Of a stretch of 64,000 nt of DNA, positions 1-8,747 are shown piece by piece. A program made the position numbers and the translations under genes. The notes beneath the pieces are model-generated. The model saw nothing but the letters and a program-made list of their open reading frames with translations, made no database searches and was not told the origin of the DNA. Source of the stretch: Affinirhizobium lemnae (GTDB taxonomy: Bacteria; Pseudomonadota; Alphaproteobacteria; Rhizobiales; Rhizobiaceae); the NCBI RefSeq assembly GCF_022968395.1, contig NZ_JALJQZ010000005.1:109990-173989 (forward strand). The letters are read 5' to 3'. How positions within the stretch are numbered: the first letter of the stretch is position 1; each line of letters opens with the position of its first letter.

Positions 1-24
1 GTTTTCCTTGTGGTCTACCGCAGA

Positions 25-1188
25 TCAGGCAGCGAGCTTGGTTTCGGCCAGCGTCACCCAATAGCTTATGCCATAGGGAATGGCCTCGTCATTGAAGTCG
101 TAGGCCGGGTGATGAAGATTGGCTCCCTCGCCTATTCCAAGGAAAATGAAGGCGCCCGGTCGGGCCTCCAGCATGTAGGAAAAATCCTCGGCGCCCATCT
201 TTGGCGCCATTTCTGTTTCGACGCTCTTTTCGCCCGAAACATTGGCCGCGACAGATGCGGCAAAATCCGTTTCTTCCGCATGATTGACGGTGACCGGATA
301 GCCCCGCACATAGTTGACCTCTGCAACCGCGCCATGGGCGAGTGCGGTTCCCTGCGCCACCTCGACCACGCGCTTGGCCGCAAGTTCGCGAACCTCTGGA
401 TCAAGCGTACGCACGGTTCCCGTCAGCTTCACATCCATCGGGATCACGTTATAGGCGTCTCCGCCGTGGACGGTCGTGACGGACACGACAACGGACTTCA
501 GCGGATCCGTTTCGCGCGATGCGATCGATTGAAGTGCAACGATGACATAGGCCGAGGTCAGCACTGGATCGATGGAGAAATGCGGCTGTGCCGCGTGGCT
601 TCCCTTGCCCTTGATGGTGATCTCGAAGGTATCGGCGGCCGCCATCACGCCGCCCTTGCGAATGGCGAAATCACCCAGCGGAATACCCGGCGTATTGTGC
701 AGGCCATAGACTTCCTTGATGCCGAATTTCTCCATCATACCATCCTGCACCATAGCAAGACCGCCGCCGCCACCTTCTTCCGCCGGCTGGAAGATCACAG
801 CGACGGAACCGGCAAATCGGCGTGTCTCGCACAGATACTGCGCCGCTCCGAGAAGCATTGCCGTATGACCGTCATGTCCGCAGGAATGCGCCTTGCCGGG
901 GACCTTGGAGGCCCATGGCTTGCCGGAACTTTCCAGAATGGGCAGTGCATCCATGTCCGCACGCATGCCGATGGTCGGCCCGTCGCCGAGCGTTCCCTTG
1001 ATGATGCCCACGACCCCGGTCTTGCCGATACCGGTTTCCACAAGGTCGCAACCGAAGGCCTTCAGCTTCTCCGCAACGAAGGCGGACGTCTTGAAAACAT
1101 CATATAAAAGCTCCGGATTTTCATGAAGATGACGACGCCAGCCGGCGACTTCTTCCTGCATTTCAGCGGCGCGATTGAGAACTGGCAT
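25..1188 (-). CDS. M20 family metallo-amidohydrolase (hippurate/N-acyl-amino-acid hydrolase type)
   Basis: A 387-residue cytoplasmic amidohydrolase of the M20D/HipO class, which hydrolyses N-acyl amino acids or similar amides. The zinc-site motifs are present in order: CGHDGH near residue 110, QPAEEGGGG near residue 134, the lid-domain GSHAAQPH, and GAEDFSYML plus LHHPAYDFND near the C-terminus. Length and motif order fit a complete family member, and no signal peptide is visible. It is transcribed away from the solute-binding protein genes that begin at 1458, across a 269-bp divergent region. That layout suggests it processes a substrate imported by this transporter, but this is inferred from position only. 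The exact substrate cannot be told from sequence. Confidence 0.9.
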   Translation of the reverse strand: MPVLNRAAEMQEEVAGWRRHLHENPELLYDVFKTSAFVAEKLKAFGCDLVETGIGKTGVVGIIKGTLGDGPTIGMRADMDALPILESSGKPWASKVPGKAHSCGHDGHTAMLLGAAQYLCETRRFAGSVAVIFQPAEEGGGGGLAMVQDGMMEKFGIKEVYGLHNTPGIPLGDFAIRKGGVMAAADTFEITIKGKGSHAAQPHFSIDPVLTSAYVIVALQSIASRETDPLKSVVVSVTTVHGGDAYNVIPMDVKLTGTVRTLDPEVRELAAKRVVEVAQGTALAHGAVAEVNYVRGYPVTVNHAEETDFAASVAANVSGEKSVETEMAPKMGAEDFSYMLEARPGAFIFLGIGEGANLHHPAYDFNDEAIPYGISYWVTLAETKLAA

Positions 1189-1423
1189 AAGTGCAACCTT
1201 ATATAATTTCAGCTGTTTCCCTTATTGTTGCCGGGGATATTGCGATGTAACTGATAATAAATGCAAGCTTCAAATTTCATTCTTGAACTGCATTTTATCG
1301 TGTGAATATATAGACAAAGTTCCAGCTTCATCCATCACGGGCTAAGGAAACGACATCAACGCATCAGTCCATTCGCCATCTTGGGCATTGAGCATTTATC
1401 CGGACTCAAAGACTTGCCCGGCC

Positions 1424-1437
1424 CTTACAAATGTAAG
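1424..1437. promoter_or_regulatory. 14-bp palindrome upstream of the first solute-binding protein gene
   Basis: CTTACA-AA-TGTAAG is a perfect inverted repeat with 6-bp arms, centred about 27 bp before the ATG at 1458. Its place in the divergent region between the amidohydrolase and transporter genes fits an operator, but no cognate regulator is adjacent. The rest of 1189-1457 is AT-rich and shows no other gene. Confidence 0.35.
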
Positions 1438-1457
1438 CCCTCCCTCACATAAAGAGT

Positions 1458-3161
1458 ATGTCAATGAGATCAGTTCTAGCAACGGCCCTGACCATTTTGA
1501 GCCTTTCGACAGCCCCTGCATGGGCTGCCCGCGCGACTGACGGTGAGGCCAAAATTCTCTTCTGGCAGGCCGTTTCCAGCATGAATCCCTACCTGTCTGG
1601 CGGCAGCAAGGAGGTTTATGCGGCCTCAATCGTCATCGAGCCTTTGGCCGGTTTCGATGAGAACGGGAAGATGTTTCCTCGCCTAGCGGCAGACATTCCG
1701 ACGCTCGAAAATGGCGGGGTGTCGGCGGACAGGCTGTCGGTGACATGGAAGGTCAAAGATGGCTTGAAGTGGTCGGATGGAAGCGATGTAACCGCAGAGG
1801 ATGTTGCTTTCACCTGGCGCTATTGCACGGCCCCCGGCGGCGGCTGCGCCCAGAGGGCAAAATTCGACGGGGTGGCAAAGGTCGAGGCAGTCGACCGGCT
1901 AACAGTCAAGATCACGTTCGATAAGCCAACGTCCTATGTATACGGTCCTTTCGTCGGCGCACTCTCGCCGATCATTCAGATGGCACAATTCAAGGATTGC
2001 ATTGGCGAGAAGGCACAACAGTGCACGGCAGCCAACTTTGCGCCCATTGGTACCGGGCCATTCGTGGTGAAAGATTTTAAAGCTAACGACGTGGTTAGCT
2101 TTATAGCGAACCAGCATTATCGCGATCCTGCGAAACCTGCCTTCGCAACGCTGACGTTGAAGGGCGGAGGCGATGCGGCAGCCGCAGCGCGTGCCGTGCT
2201 GGAAACCGGCGAATTTGATTTTGCCTGGAATACGGTTATCGAGCCGGAAGTCATGGATTTAATGCTCAAGGCCGGAAAGGGACGCGTCGCCAGCGCTTTC
2301 AGTACGACAGTCGAGCGCATTCACCTCAATCCATTCGCAGTTGATCCGTCACTGGGCGCAAAGCGCTCAACGAGGGAAGCAGGCCCGCATCCTTCGCTTT
2401 CCGACCCTGCTGTGCGGCGTGCCCTATCGTTGGCAATTGATCGCGATATCCTGGTCGAGGCCGGATATGGCGCCGGCGGCAAGGCGACCTGCAACGTGAT
2501 CCCCTCACCAGATGATTTTGCATCAAACGGCGTCGACTGGTGCCTTAAGCAGGATATCCCGGGAGCAAACAAGCTACTGGACGAGGCAGGCTGGGAAATG
2601 GGTGGTGATGGCATTCGCGCCAAAAATGGCGTCCGACTTGCCTATCTTTTCCAGACATCCACGAACTCTGTCCGTCAGGGCACACAGCAATTGGTGAAGG
2701 ATTGGTGGAAGGAAATAGGTGTAGAGACTGAGCTGCGGAATGTACCCGCAACAGTTTATTTCGGAAGTGACCCCGCTAGCCCCGACACCTACAAGAAGTT
2801 CTATGCAGACATCGAGATGTATGCATCGGGCTTCGAGACAACCGATCCGGCCAAATTCCTGGCCGATTTCCGCTGCGACAAAATTCCATCGCCAAATGAC
2901 GGCTGGCAAGGCGGAAACGTCGCTCGTTTCTGCGATCCCGCGTACGATACATTGATCGGCGATCTGAATAATGCATCTGGTCGCGCCGAGCGCGCAGTGA
3001 TCATCAAGAAACTCAACGACATGCTTGTTAATAGCGGCTACGTCTTGCCAATCGTCAACCGCGGTGAACCTTCGACCATTGCCAACACCTTAGTCGACGC
3101 GAAAATAAACCCTTGGGATACGCAGCTGTGGAACGTCGAGAACTGGAAACGTGGCCGGTAG
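1458..3161 (+). CDS. ABC transporter periplasmic solute-binding protein, family 5 (peptide/opine type), paralog 1
   Basis: A 567-residue periplasmic binding protein of the DppA/OppA family. Residues 1-23 form a Sec signal peptide ending in AWA. The mature part shows the family-5 pattern: an N-terminal WQAVSSMNPYLSGG segment, LKWSDGSDVTAEDVAFTW near residue 110, and repeated Cys pairs. It is a close paralog of the next gene along its whole length (shared stretches such as LFWQAVS, QTSTNSVRQGTQ, SPDT.KKFYAD). It has its own terminator just downstream, so it is probably a separate transcript from the second copy. A second ATG lies two codons in (1464). The ligand is unknown; the cysteine-rich layout differs from classical DppA. 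Confidence 0.88.
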   Translation: MSMRSVLATALTILSLSTAPAWAARATDGEAKILFWQAVSSMNPYLSGGSKEVYAASIVIEPLAGFDENGKMFPRLAADIPTLENGGVSADRLSVTWKVKDGLKWSDGSDVTAEDVAFTWRYCTAPGGGCAQRAKFDGVAKVEAVDRLTVKITFDKPTSYVYGPFVGALSPIIQMAQFKDCIGEKAQQCTAANFAPIGTGPFVVKDFKANDVVSFIANQHYRDPAKPAFATLTLKGGGDAAAAARAVLETGEFDFAWNTVIEPEVMDLMLKAGKGRVASAFSTTVERIHLNPFAVDPSLGAKRSTREAGPHPSLSDPAVRRALSLAIDRDILVEAGYGAGGKATCNVIPSPDDFASNGVDWCLKQDIPGANKLLDEAGWEMGGDGIRAKNGVRLAYLFQTSTNSVRQGTQQLVKDWWKEIGVETELRNVPATVYFGSDPASPDTYKKFYADIEMYASGFETTDPAKFLADFRCDKIPSPNDGWQGGNVARFCDPAYDTLIGDLNNASGRAERAVIIKKLNDMLVNSGYVLPIVNRGEPSTIANTLVDAKINPWDTQLWNVENWKRGR

Positions 3162-3201
3162 ACGTGCAGGCTCAAGACATATAAAATTATCTTTATCAGT
3201 A

Positions 3202-3233
3202 ACTTACCGAAGCCGAATGCAGCTTCGGTAAGT
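3202..3233 (+). terminator. Rho-independent terminator after solute-binding protein 1
   Basis: ACTTACCGAAGC pairs with GCTTCGGTAAGT over an 8-nt loop, followed by TTT. It lies 40 bp after the stop codon at 3161 and separates the two solute-binding protein genes. Confidence 0.75.
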
Positions 3234-3490
3234 TTTCAACGCATGTCCTGTATGTTCGAAAATTCTATCTTGAACGAAAAATGTGCCTATGTTTAGATGG
3301 CTCAAATTTTGGTCATATAGATATTCGGGATGACGAAAACGTCGACCGGATAAAGGTCAAGGCGACGGGAGAAACACGAGGATTCATCATTCGGCTGGGA
3401 GGAAACAGCAGGATGGGAATGCGCGCAGCCGATGAGGCTCGCGCCGAGGCTATTTCAGCCAAAATCATTTTAATCTTCAAGGGGAAAACA

Positions 3491-5194
3491 ATGAAGAGAA
3501 CAAAGATCCTGTTGGCAGGTACGGTGGCCGCATTGGCCTTTGCCAATGTCGCACATGCCCAGCGCGGGACGGACGGGGACTTGAAGATCCTGTTCTGGCA
3601 GGCTGTTTCCACCCTCAATCCATATCTTTCCGGTGGCACGAAGGAAATTTACAGCGCCTCGCTCACGATTGAGCCTCTGGCGCGCTACGATGAAACCGGC
3701 AAGCTGACGCCGTGGCTGGTCACCGAAATTCCGACAGTCGACAATGGCGGCGTCGCCAAGGATATGAAGAGCATCACCTGGAAGCTGAAGCCAGGCGTGA
3801 AGTGGTCGGATGGCTCCGCCTTCACGGCAGAGGATGTGGTCTTCACCTGGCAGTACTGCACGGCCCCTGATGGCGGTTGCGCACAGAAAGCACAGTTCGA
3901 AGGCATTACCAACGTCGAGGCGGTGGATCCTCTGACGGTCAAGGTGTCTTTTGCAGAACCGAAATACTATCCCTATGGTGCTTTTGTTGGCGCGCAGCAG
4001 CCGATTATCCAGAAGGCTCAGTTCAAGGATTGCGTCGGCGCAAAGGCTCCGGGCTGCACATCCGCCAACTTCGGCCCCATCGGCACCGGCCCCTTCGTCG
4101 TCAAGGAATTCAAGCCGAACGACGTCATCACCTTCACCGCCAACGCCAACTATCGCGATGCAGCCAAGCCTGCCTTTGCGTCTGTCACCCTGAAGGGCGG
4201 CGGCGATGCGGCATCTGCGGCCCGCGCGGTTCTGGAAACCGGCGAATATGACTACGCCTGGAACATGCAGGTTGAGCCGGAAGTCCTGGCGACCATGCTG
4301 AAGGCTGGCAAGGGCACACTGGTGACGGCGTTCGGAACGCAGGTCGAGCGTATCAACCTGAATTGGACAAACCCTGATCCGAAGCTCGGCGACAAGCGCT
4401 CGACTGTCGAGGGCGGCAAGCATCCCGCACTCTCCGATCCGGCGGTTCGCAAGGCGCTCTCAATCGCCATCGACCGTGACATCATCGATGAAGCCGGTTA
4501 TGGCGAAGCTGGCAAGCCGACCTGCAACATCGTTCCGGCTCCCGATGCCTACGTCTCGACCGCCAACGACTGGTGCCTGAAGCAGGACATCGAAGGCGCA
4601 AACAAACTTCTCGATCAGGCTGGCTGGAAGAAGGGCGCAGACGGCATTCGTGCCAAGGACGGCGTGAAGCTTTCCTTCCTCTACCAGACCTCTACCAACT
4701 CGGTCCGCCAGGGCACCCAGGCGCTCGTCAAGGATTGGTGGCAGCAGATCGGCGTTGCATCAGAACTGCGCAATGTCTCGGCCTCCGTCTTCTTCGGCGG
4801 CGACCCGGCAAGCCCGGATACCTTCCAGAAGTTCTATGCCGACGTGGAAATGTACACGAACAATTTCGATGGAACTGATCCGGAGAAGTATCTGGCAGAG
4901 TGGCTCTGCAACAAGATCCCGTCTCCGGCCAACGGCTGGCAGGGCCAGAACATTCCGCGTTACTGCAACCCGGAATACGACAAAATCATTGCCGAGCTTT
5001 CCAAGACGGCTGATCTCGGCAAGCGCGCCGAACTTGCCAAGAAGGCCAACGACATGCTGACCGCCGAGGGCGCCCATATTCCGCTCATCCATCGCGGCCA
5101 GATTTCGTCCCACTCGGTCAAATTGAGCGGCGTGAAGATGAATGCTTGGGATTCCGAACTCTGGAATGCCGCAGACTGGTCTCGCAAGAAGTAA
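3491..5194 (+). CDS. ABC transporter periplasmic solute-binding protein, family 5, paralog 2
   Basis: A 567-residue periplasmic binding protein. The start was chosen at MKRTKILLAG because a purine-rich ribosome site (AAGGGGAAA) sits right before it and a Sec signal peptide ending in AHA begins there; an upstream in-frame extension to 3281 has no such support. It is the same length as the copy before it and aligns without visible gaps, so this is a tandem duplication that has diverged. The permeases at 5269 and 6272 follow directly, making this the likely main receptor of the system. A strong hairpin separates it from the permeases, as is common where the receptor must be made in excess. Confidence 0.92.
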   Translation: MKRTKILLAGTVAALAFANVAHAQRGTDGDLKILFWQAVSTLNPYLSGGTKEIYSASLTIEPLARYDETGKLTPWLVTEIPTVDNGGVAKDMKSITWKLKPGVKWSDGSAFTAEDVVFTWQYCTAPDGGCAQKAQFEGITNVEAVDPLTVKVSFAEPKYYPYGAFVGAQQPIIQKAQFKDCVGAKAPGCTSANFGPIGTGPFVVKEFKPNDVITFTANANYRDAAKPAFASVTLKGGGDAASAARAVLETGEYDYAWNMQVEPEVLATMLKAGKGTLVTAFGTQVERINLNWTNPDPKLGDKRSTVEGGKHPALSDPAVRKALSIAIDRDIIDEAGYGEAGKPTCNIVPAPDAYVSTANDWCLKQDIEGANKLLDQAGWKKGADGIRAKDGVKLSFLYQTSTNSVRQGTQALVKDWWQQIGVASELRNVSASVFFGGDPASPDTFQKFYADVEMYTNNFDGTDPEKYLAEWLCNKIPSPANGWQGQNIPRYCNPEYDKIIAELSKTADLGKRAELAKKANDMLTAEGAHIPLIHRGQISSHSVKLSGVKMNAWDSELWNAADWSRKK

Positions 5195-5201
5195 CTGAGT
5201 G

Positions 5202-5236
5202 AAAGCGGGCCTCCCCCAAATGGCGAGGCCCGCTTT
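5202..5236 (+). terminator. Intra-operon hairpin between receptor and permease genes
   Basis: AAAGCGGGCCTC pairs with GAGGCCCGCTTT across an 11-nt loop, followed by TCC. It sits 8 bp after the receptor stop and 33 bp before the permease start, and probably gives partial termination or 3'-end protection of the receptor mRNA. Confidence 0.75.
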
Positions 5237-5268
5237 TCCTTGCTCCAAAAGCGTCTGGAGACCGCCAT

Positions 5269-6279
5269 ATGTTTACCTATACGATCCGGCGACTTATGTT
5301 TGCCGTGCCGACGCTGCTTGTCATAAGTTTCGTCATTTTTGCGCTGCTTGATCTTGCGCCCAATGATCCGCTCGGCGACCTGCCGCTCACCATACCGCCG
5401 GAAGTGCGCGAGCAGATCCGCGCCTCGATGGGTCTCGATCAGCCTTTCCTCATCCGCTATCTCTTGTGGTTGAAGCAGTTCTTCATCAACGAGCCGCTCA
5501 ACATCTTCGAACAGATGACCGGCATCACCGTTGGCGATGGCGAGCGGATGCGCGTGCTCTCCTGGGCGACCCGCAGCCCGGTCGTCGACCTCATCGTACA
5601 ACGCATGCCGCAAACCCTCTGGGTCGTCGGCATGGCCTATCTGTTCGGTGTGCTGATAGCGATACCAGTCGGCGTCATTTCCGCCTATCGCCAGTATTCG
5701 ATCTTTGACCAGATCGGCACCTTCGTAACCATGGTCGGCTATTCGGTGCCAACCTTCTTTACCGGCGTCGTGCTGATCGTCATCTTCTCGTCCTACCTGC
5801 AATGGTTTCCGTCGATCTACGACACCAATCTGGTCGTCAACGACTGGTCGAGCTTCGTCCAGCAGGTCAAGCAGATGGTTCTGCCGGTCACGGTTCTGGC
5901 GCTCTATAACGCCTCCCAGATTGCTCGCTTCGTTCGCGCCTCCATGCTGGACAATCTCAGCCAGGATTACGTGCGCACGGCGCGTGCGAAAGGCGTGAAG
6001 GAAAAGGCGGTCCTTCTTGTGCACGTCCTGCGCAACAGCTTGATCCCGGTGGTTACGGTCATTGCGCTGGGTGTCCCGACAATTTTCTCCGGCGCCATCA
6101 TCACCGAGCAGATCTTCCGTGTGAACGGGCTCGGACAACTGCTGATCACGGCAGTTCAGGGCGCCGATATTCCGCTCGTACAAACCCTGACGTTCATCTT
6201 TGCGGTCCTGATCGTCCTCTTTAACCTGATTGCCGATGTTCTTTACGGCATCCTTGATCCGAGGATCCGCTATGACTGA
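5269..6279 (+). CDS. ABC transporter permease, DppB/OppB type
   Basis: A 336-residue inner-membrane permease with about six membrane segments. It opens with the typical N-terminal helix and ALLDLAPNDPLGDLP. The EAA loop (YVRTARAKGVKEKAVLLVHVLRNSLIPV) that contacts the ATPase is intact near residues 238-265, and the C-terminus ends LADVLYGILDPRIRY as in the family. It overlaps the next gene by 8 bp, so the two are translated as a pair. The loop after helix 1 is longer than in E. coli DppB, which is common in rhizobial members. Confidence 0.93.
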   Translation: MFTYTIRRLMFAVPTLLVISFVIFALLDLAPNDPLGDLPLTIPPEVREQIRASMGLDQPFLIRYLLWLKQFFINEPLNIFEQMTGITVGDGERMRVLSWATRSPVVDLIVQRMPQTLWVVGMAYLFGVLIAIPVGVISAYRQYSIFDQIGTFVTMVGYSVPTFFTGVVLIVIFSSYLQWFPSIYDTNLVVNDWSSFVQQVKQMVLPVTVLALYNASQIARFVRASMLDNLSQDYVRTARAKGVKEKAVLLVHVLRNSLIPVVTVIALGVPTIFSGAIITEQIFRVNGLGQLLITAVQGADIPLVQTLTFIFAVLIVLFNLIADVLYGILDPRIRYD

Positions 6280-7192
6280 TGCCGTCATTGACCAGCCTGT
6301 AACCGCCAAGCCGGAGATCGAAACGCCCTCGATCCTGTTCTGGAGAAAGTTTCGCAAGCATAAAGGTGGCGTCGCAGGGCTGGTGGTCTTCGCCCTCATC
6401 GTCCTGATCGTCTATGTCGGTCCATTCATCCACACGATTGATCCGAACAAGATCGACATCCGCGCGAAGAATCAGGGCCCTTCCTGGAAGCACCCGTTCG
6501 GCACTGACAACCTTGGCCATGATATGCTGGCACAGGTCATGGCTGGTGGACAGATCTCGCTGGCCGTGGGCTTGACCGCCATGTTGCTGGCCCTGCTGCT
6601 TGGCACTTTGGTCGGCGTGCTGTCGGGTTATTTCCGCAAGCTCGATGGCCCCTTGATGCGCCTGACGGACCTGTTCCTGGCGCTGCCGCTACTGCCGCTC
6701 CTGCTCGTCATCATCATGCTGTTTCGCGATACTCTTCGTGCAGCATTCGGTCCGGAGACCGGCATTTTCATCTTGATCGTCTTCGTCATCGGCGTCACAA
6801 GCTGGATGCACACTGCCCGTATCGTTCGCGGCGATGTTCTGGCGGTGAAGAGCCAGGAGTTCATCGTGGCGGCGAAAAGCAGTGGCATGAGGGAACATCG
6901 CATCGTGCTGCGTCACATCCTGCCAAATGTGCTCAGCTCGATCATGGTGTCGGCAACGCTTGGGATCGCGGCTGCGATCATCACAGAGTCTGCTCTGTCG
7001 TTCCTCGGTCTCGGATTTCCATCGGACTTCCCGACATGGGGCCGTCTTCTGTTTGACGGGGCGAACTTCCTGCAGCTGACGCCGTCGCGCGTCTTCTGGC
7101 CGGGGCTCGCGATCTCACTGACCGTTCTTAGCGTCAACTACATTGGCGACGCTGTACGGGACGCACTCGATCCCAGAACCCAGGCCCGCTGA
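6272..7192 (+). CDS. ABC transporter permease, DppC/OppC type
   Basis: A 306-residue inner-membrane permease and partner of the preceding DppB-type protein. The start is the ATG inside the end of the previous gene (MTDAVIDQ). The N-terminal OppC region (FRKHKGGVAGLVVFALIVLIV), the HPFGTDNLGHDMLAQVM motif and the EAA loop (FIVAAKSSGMREHRIVLRHILPNVLSS) are all present. Usually two ATPase genes (DppD/DppF) follow; here a terminator and the stress locus follow instead, so ATPases must come from elsewhere, possibly from the pair at 19292-20877. Confidence 0.93.
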   Translation: MTDAVIDQPVTAKPEIETPSILFWRKFRKHKGGVAGLVVFALIVLIVYVGPFIHTIDPNKIDIRAKNQGPSWKHPFGTDNLGHDMLAQVMAGGQISLAVGLTAMLLALLLGTLVGVLSGYFRKLDGPLMRLTDLFLALPLLPLLLVIIMLFRDTLRAAFGPETGIFILIVFVIGVTSWMHTARIVRGDVLAVKSQEFIVAAKSSGMREHRIVLRHILPNVLSSIMVSATLGIAAAIITESALSFLGLGFPSDFPTWGRLLFDGANFLQLTPSRVFWPGLAISLTVLSVNYIGDAVRDALDPRTQAR

Positions 7193-7203
7193 TATAGAGC
7201 CAA

Positions 7204-7231
7204 ACGATGCCCTGATCATCCGGGGCATCGT
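7204..7231 (+). terminator. Terminator-like hairpin after the permease operon
   Basis: ACGATGCCC pairs with GGGCATCGT over a 10-nt loop, 11 bp after the permease stop. The U-tract is poor, so it is a moderate terminator candidate. Confidence 0.6.
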
Positions 7232-7276
7232 CCATCCAGCACACAGAAATCTTTTTTGATTTTTTTTGGAACGGGC

Positions 7277-7301
7277 GGAACCTTGCGGAGGCTGATCCGT
7301 T
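7277..7301 (+). promoter_or_regulatory. EcfG-type promoter for the candidate small RNA
   Basis: GGAAC (7277-7281), a 16-bp spacer, then CGTT (7298-7301): a perfect match to the alphaproteobacterial GSR sigma factor consensus. There is no open reading frame between it and the terminator ending at 7423; the predicted start of transcription is near 7308. Confidence 0.8.
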
Positions 7302-7307
7302 GTTGGT

Positions 7308-7423
7308 GTATCTGGAAGCGCCCCCGTCCCCCGCCCTTCAAGCTTCCGGATATCTCTTCATCCCCCTCGAAGAGACCCAACGGTCTTGGCTTCTGTAAAA
7401 GGAAACCAAGACCGTTTCTTTTT
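7308..7423 (+). ncRNA. Candidate GSR small RNA with two C-rich hairpin loops (GsrN-like)
   Basis: A transcript of about 116 nt is predicted from the perfect EcfG promoter at 7277-7301 to a rho-independent terminator. Three hairpins are visible. Hairpin 1 pairs 7309-7319 with 7342-7352 (11 bp, one G-U) around a 22-nt loop holding two CCCCC runs. Hairpin 2 pairs TCTCTTC with GAAGAGA (7353-7375) around ATCCCCCTC. The terminator pairs 7379-7389 with 7406-7416 and ends TTTCTTTTT. C-rich loops of this kind pair with Shine-Dalgarno sequences. In Caulobacter, GsrN is a sigma-T (EcfG)-dependent sRNA whose C-rich 5' loop pairs with katG mRNA. The promoter type, place next to the GSR genes, size and loops all agree, but homology was not tested. 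Confidence 0.72.
7379..7423 (+). terminator. Rho-independent terminator of the candidate small RNA
   Basis: An 11-bp perfect stem (AACGGTCTTGG with CCAAGACCGTT) followed by a T-rich tail at 7415-7423. It can also stop read-through from the permease operon before the convergent kinase gene. Confidence 0.8.
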
Positions 7424-7493
7424 GTGCGGAATGCAAAACCGACAGTGATACCAAAGGCGCCACGCCTGCGGTGTCTCGATAACGATCGGGAAA

Positions 7494-8504
7494 TTATTCC
7501 GACGCGTGTTCCAATGGAAAAACGAGGCTGTAGCTGATACGATCCAGCGTGATAGCATAGCGCGCCTTGCCGTTGACGGAAGCAGGCACGACGCGCTCCA
7601 GAACGGTACTGCCGAAATTCGCCTTCAGGCTGCCGCCGTCCCTGCCCTCGATATGACGAACCGAATTGGGCAGTCCTTCCTCCCAGCGTATTTCAAGTGA
7701 ATCCTGACCATTCGCCTGCACACGCTGACAGGTCACCTGAATGGCTTGGCCGCTCTTCGAAAAGGATCCATGACTAACCGCATTGACGATCAGTTCATGC
7801 AGGGCCAGACCAAGGTGCAGGGATGCATTCGGACTCAAGAGGACATTATCGCCACTAACCTTGATCAGATGCGCGTTCTCAGGAAGGTATTTCTCAGTCT
7901 GCTGCTGCACCAGTTCATAGAAAAATGCGCCTCGCCAGCTCGAATCCGTAATGAGATCCTGCGACTGCGAAAGCGAATAGAGCCGCCCCCGAAACTTGTT
8001 GAGAAATACATCCAACGTTACGGAATAGCGTGCCGTCTGCAACGCGATGCTTTGAATAATCGCCAGCAGGTTTTTCGAGCGATGACTGACTTCGCGCAGC
8101 AGCGCCCGCAGAAGTCGCTCCCGATGGCGCTCCTCCGAACGATCAATAATCGTGGTTACGAGATGCATGCCACCCCGTGGCCTGAACACTGCCTGAACCC
8201 TGAACTCGTAAACTTCGTCGGAGTTCACGGTGAACTCCATATGCCCCTTCTGGCCATGTTCAGTGATGCCATCTTTCAGCAGCTTCAACTTCGCAGCAAT
8301 TTCCTCACCAAACAAACTGGTATCGGTTGGTGTATCGGTCAGCGCCTGCGACCAGGCATCCGGCAGGTTGGTGACAAAAATGTAACGACGCTGGAGATCC
8401 TGGATCGTGACGCTCGCACCGAGATCCAGGAGAGCGGGCATGAAAAAATCGCGTAACGCCTCACCGCTTTCACCAGCCTGTTGCCATGTCAGCTGATGCG
8501 ACAA
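7494..8504 (-). CDS. HWE-family sensor histidine kinase of the general stress response
   Basis: A 336-residue soluble sensor kinase. Residues 25-125 look like a PAS sensory domain. The HWE-type H-box (LREVSHRSKNLLAIIQSIALQTAR) places the phospho-accepting His at 141. The N-box has the hallmark His-Glu of this family (LHELIVNAVSHG, His 236, Asn 241), and the W-x-E signature is at 274-276. NFGSTVLERVV near residue 297 is the family's C-terminal motif. No membrane segment is seen, so it senses an internal signal. It lies next to phyR on the same strand, as PhyK-type kinases often do, and is therefore likely to phosphorylate the PhyR receiver. It has its own perfect EcfG promoter and an unusually long leader (about 237 nt). 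Confidence 0.92.
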   Translation of the reverse strand: MSHQLTWQQAGESGEALRDFFMPALLDLGASVTIQDLQRRYIFVTNLPDAWSQALTDTPTDTSLFGEEIAAKLKLLKDGITEHGQKGHMEFTVNSDEVYEFRVQAVFRPRGGMHLVTTIIDRSEERHRERLLRALLREVSHRSKNLLAIIQSIALQTARYSVTLDVFLNKFRGRLYSLSQSQDLITDSSWRGAFFYELVQQQTEKYLPENAHLIKVSGDNVLLSPNASLHLGLALHELIVNAVSHGSFSKSGQAIQVTCQRVQANGQDSLEIRWEEGLPNSVRHIEGRDGGSLKANFGSTVLERVVPASVNGKARYAITLDRISYSLVFPLEHASE

Positions 8505-8747
8505 TTACGTGCTCCGCTCTTATCTGCGATACCTGACATATACGCACTCTTGCATATTCGGCCGTGCTGTGCCCCTTATAGGCGGCAACACGGCCGGTCT
8601 CAAGCCGATACGCAATTAATTTCTGCTCTCTTAAACCGAACGGTCGGACGGCTATCCGGGCCAGACCACTCAGCAATCTGTAGTCGAAGTCTAAAGCTTG
8701 GCCCAAGTCACAACTGCCGAAGGCATCCGTTTAGGGGTCGACGGCTG
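8505..8747 (-). other. Long untranslated leader of the stress kinase gene
   Basis: The stretch between the kinase start codon and its predicted transcription start near 8741 holds no convincing gene. The only notable open frame begins with TTG and has no ribosome site. The leader could carry structure or a binding site for the C-rich sRNA, but nothing definite was seen. Confidence 0.4.

Noticed and set aside
10..1107. Long plus-strand open frame opposite the M20 amidohydrolase
   Set aside because: It is antisense to a gene with intact catalytic motifs and its product has no recognisable domain; a shadow of high-GC coding sequence.
3281..3490. N-terminal extension of the second solute-binding protein
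   Set aside because: The inner ATG at 3491 has a ribosome site and directly begins a signal peptide; an extension would hide it.
7268..7272. Another GGAAC 9 bp before the sRNA promoter
   Set aside because: No CGTT-like box at 16 or 17 bp; the second GGAAC fits perfectly.
8470..8706. 78-codon minus-strand frame in the stress kinase leader
   Set aside because: It starts with TTG, lacks a ribosome site, overlaps the kinase start and shows no protein-like pattern.
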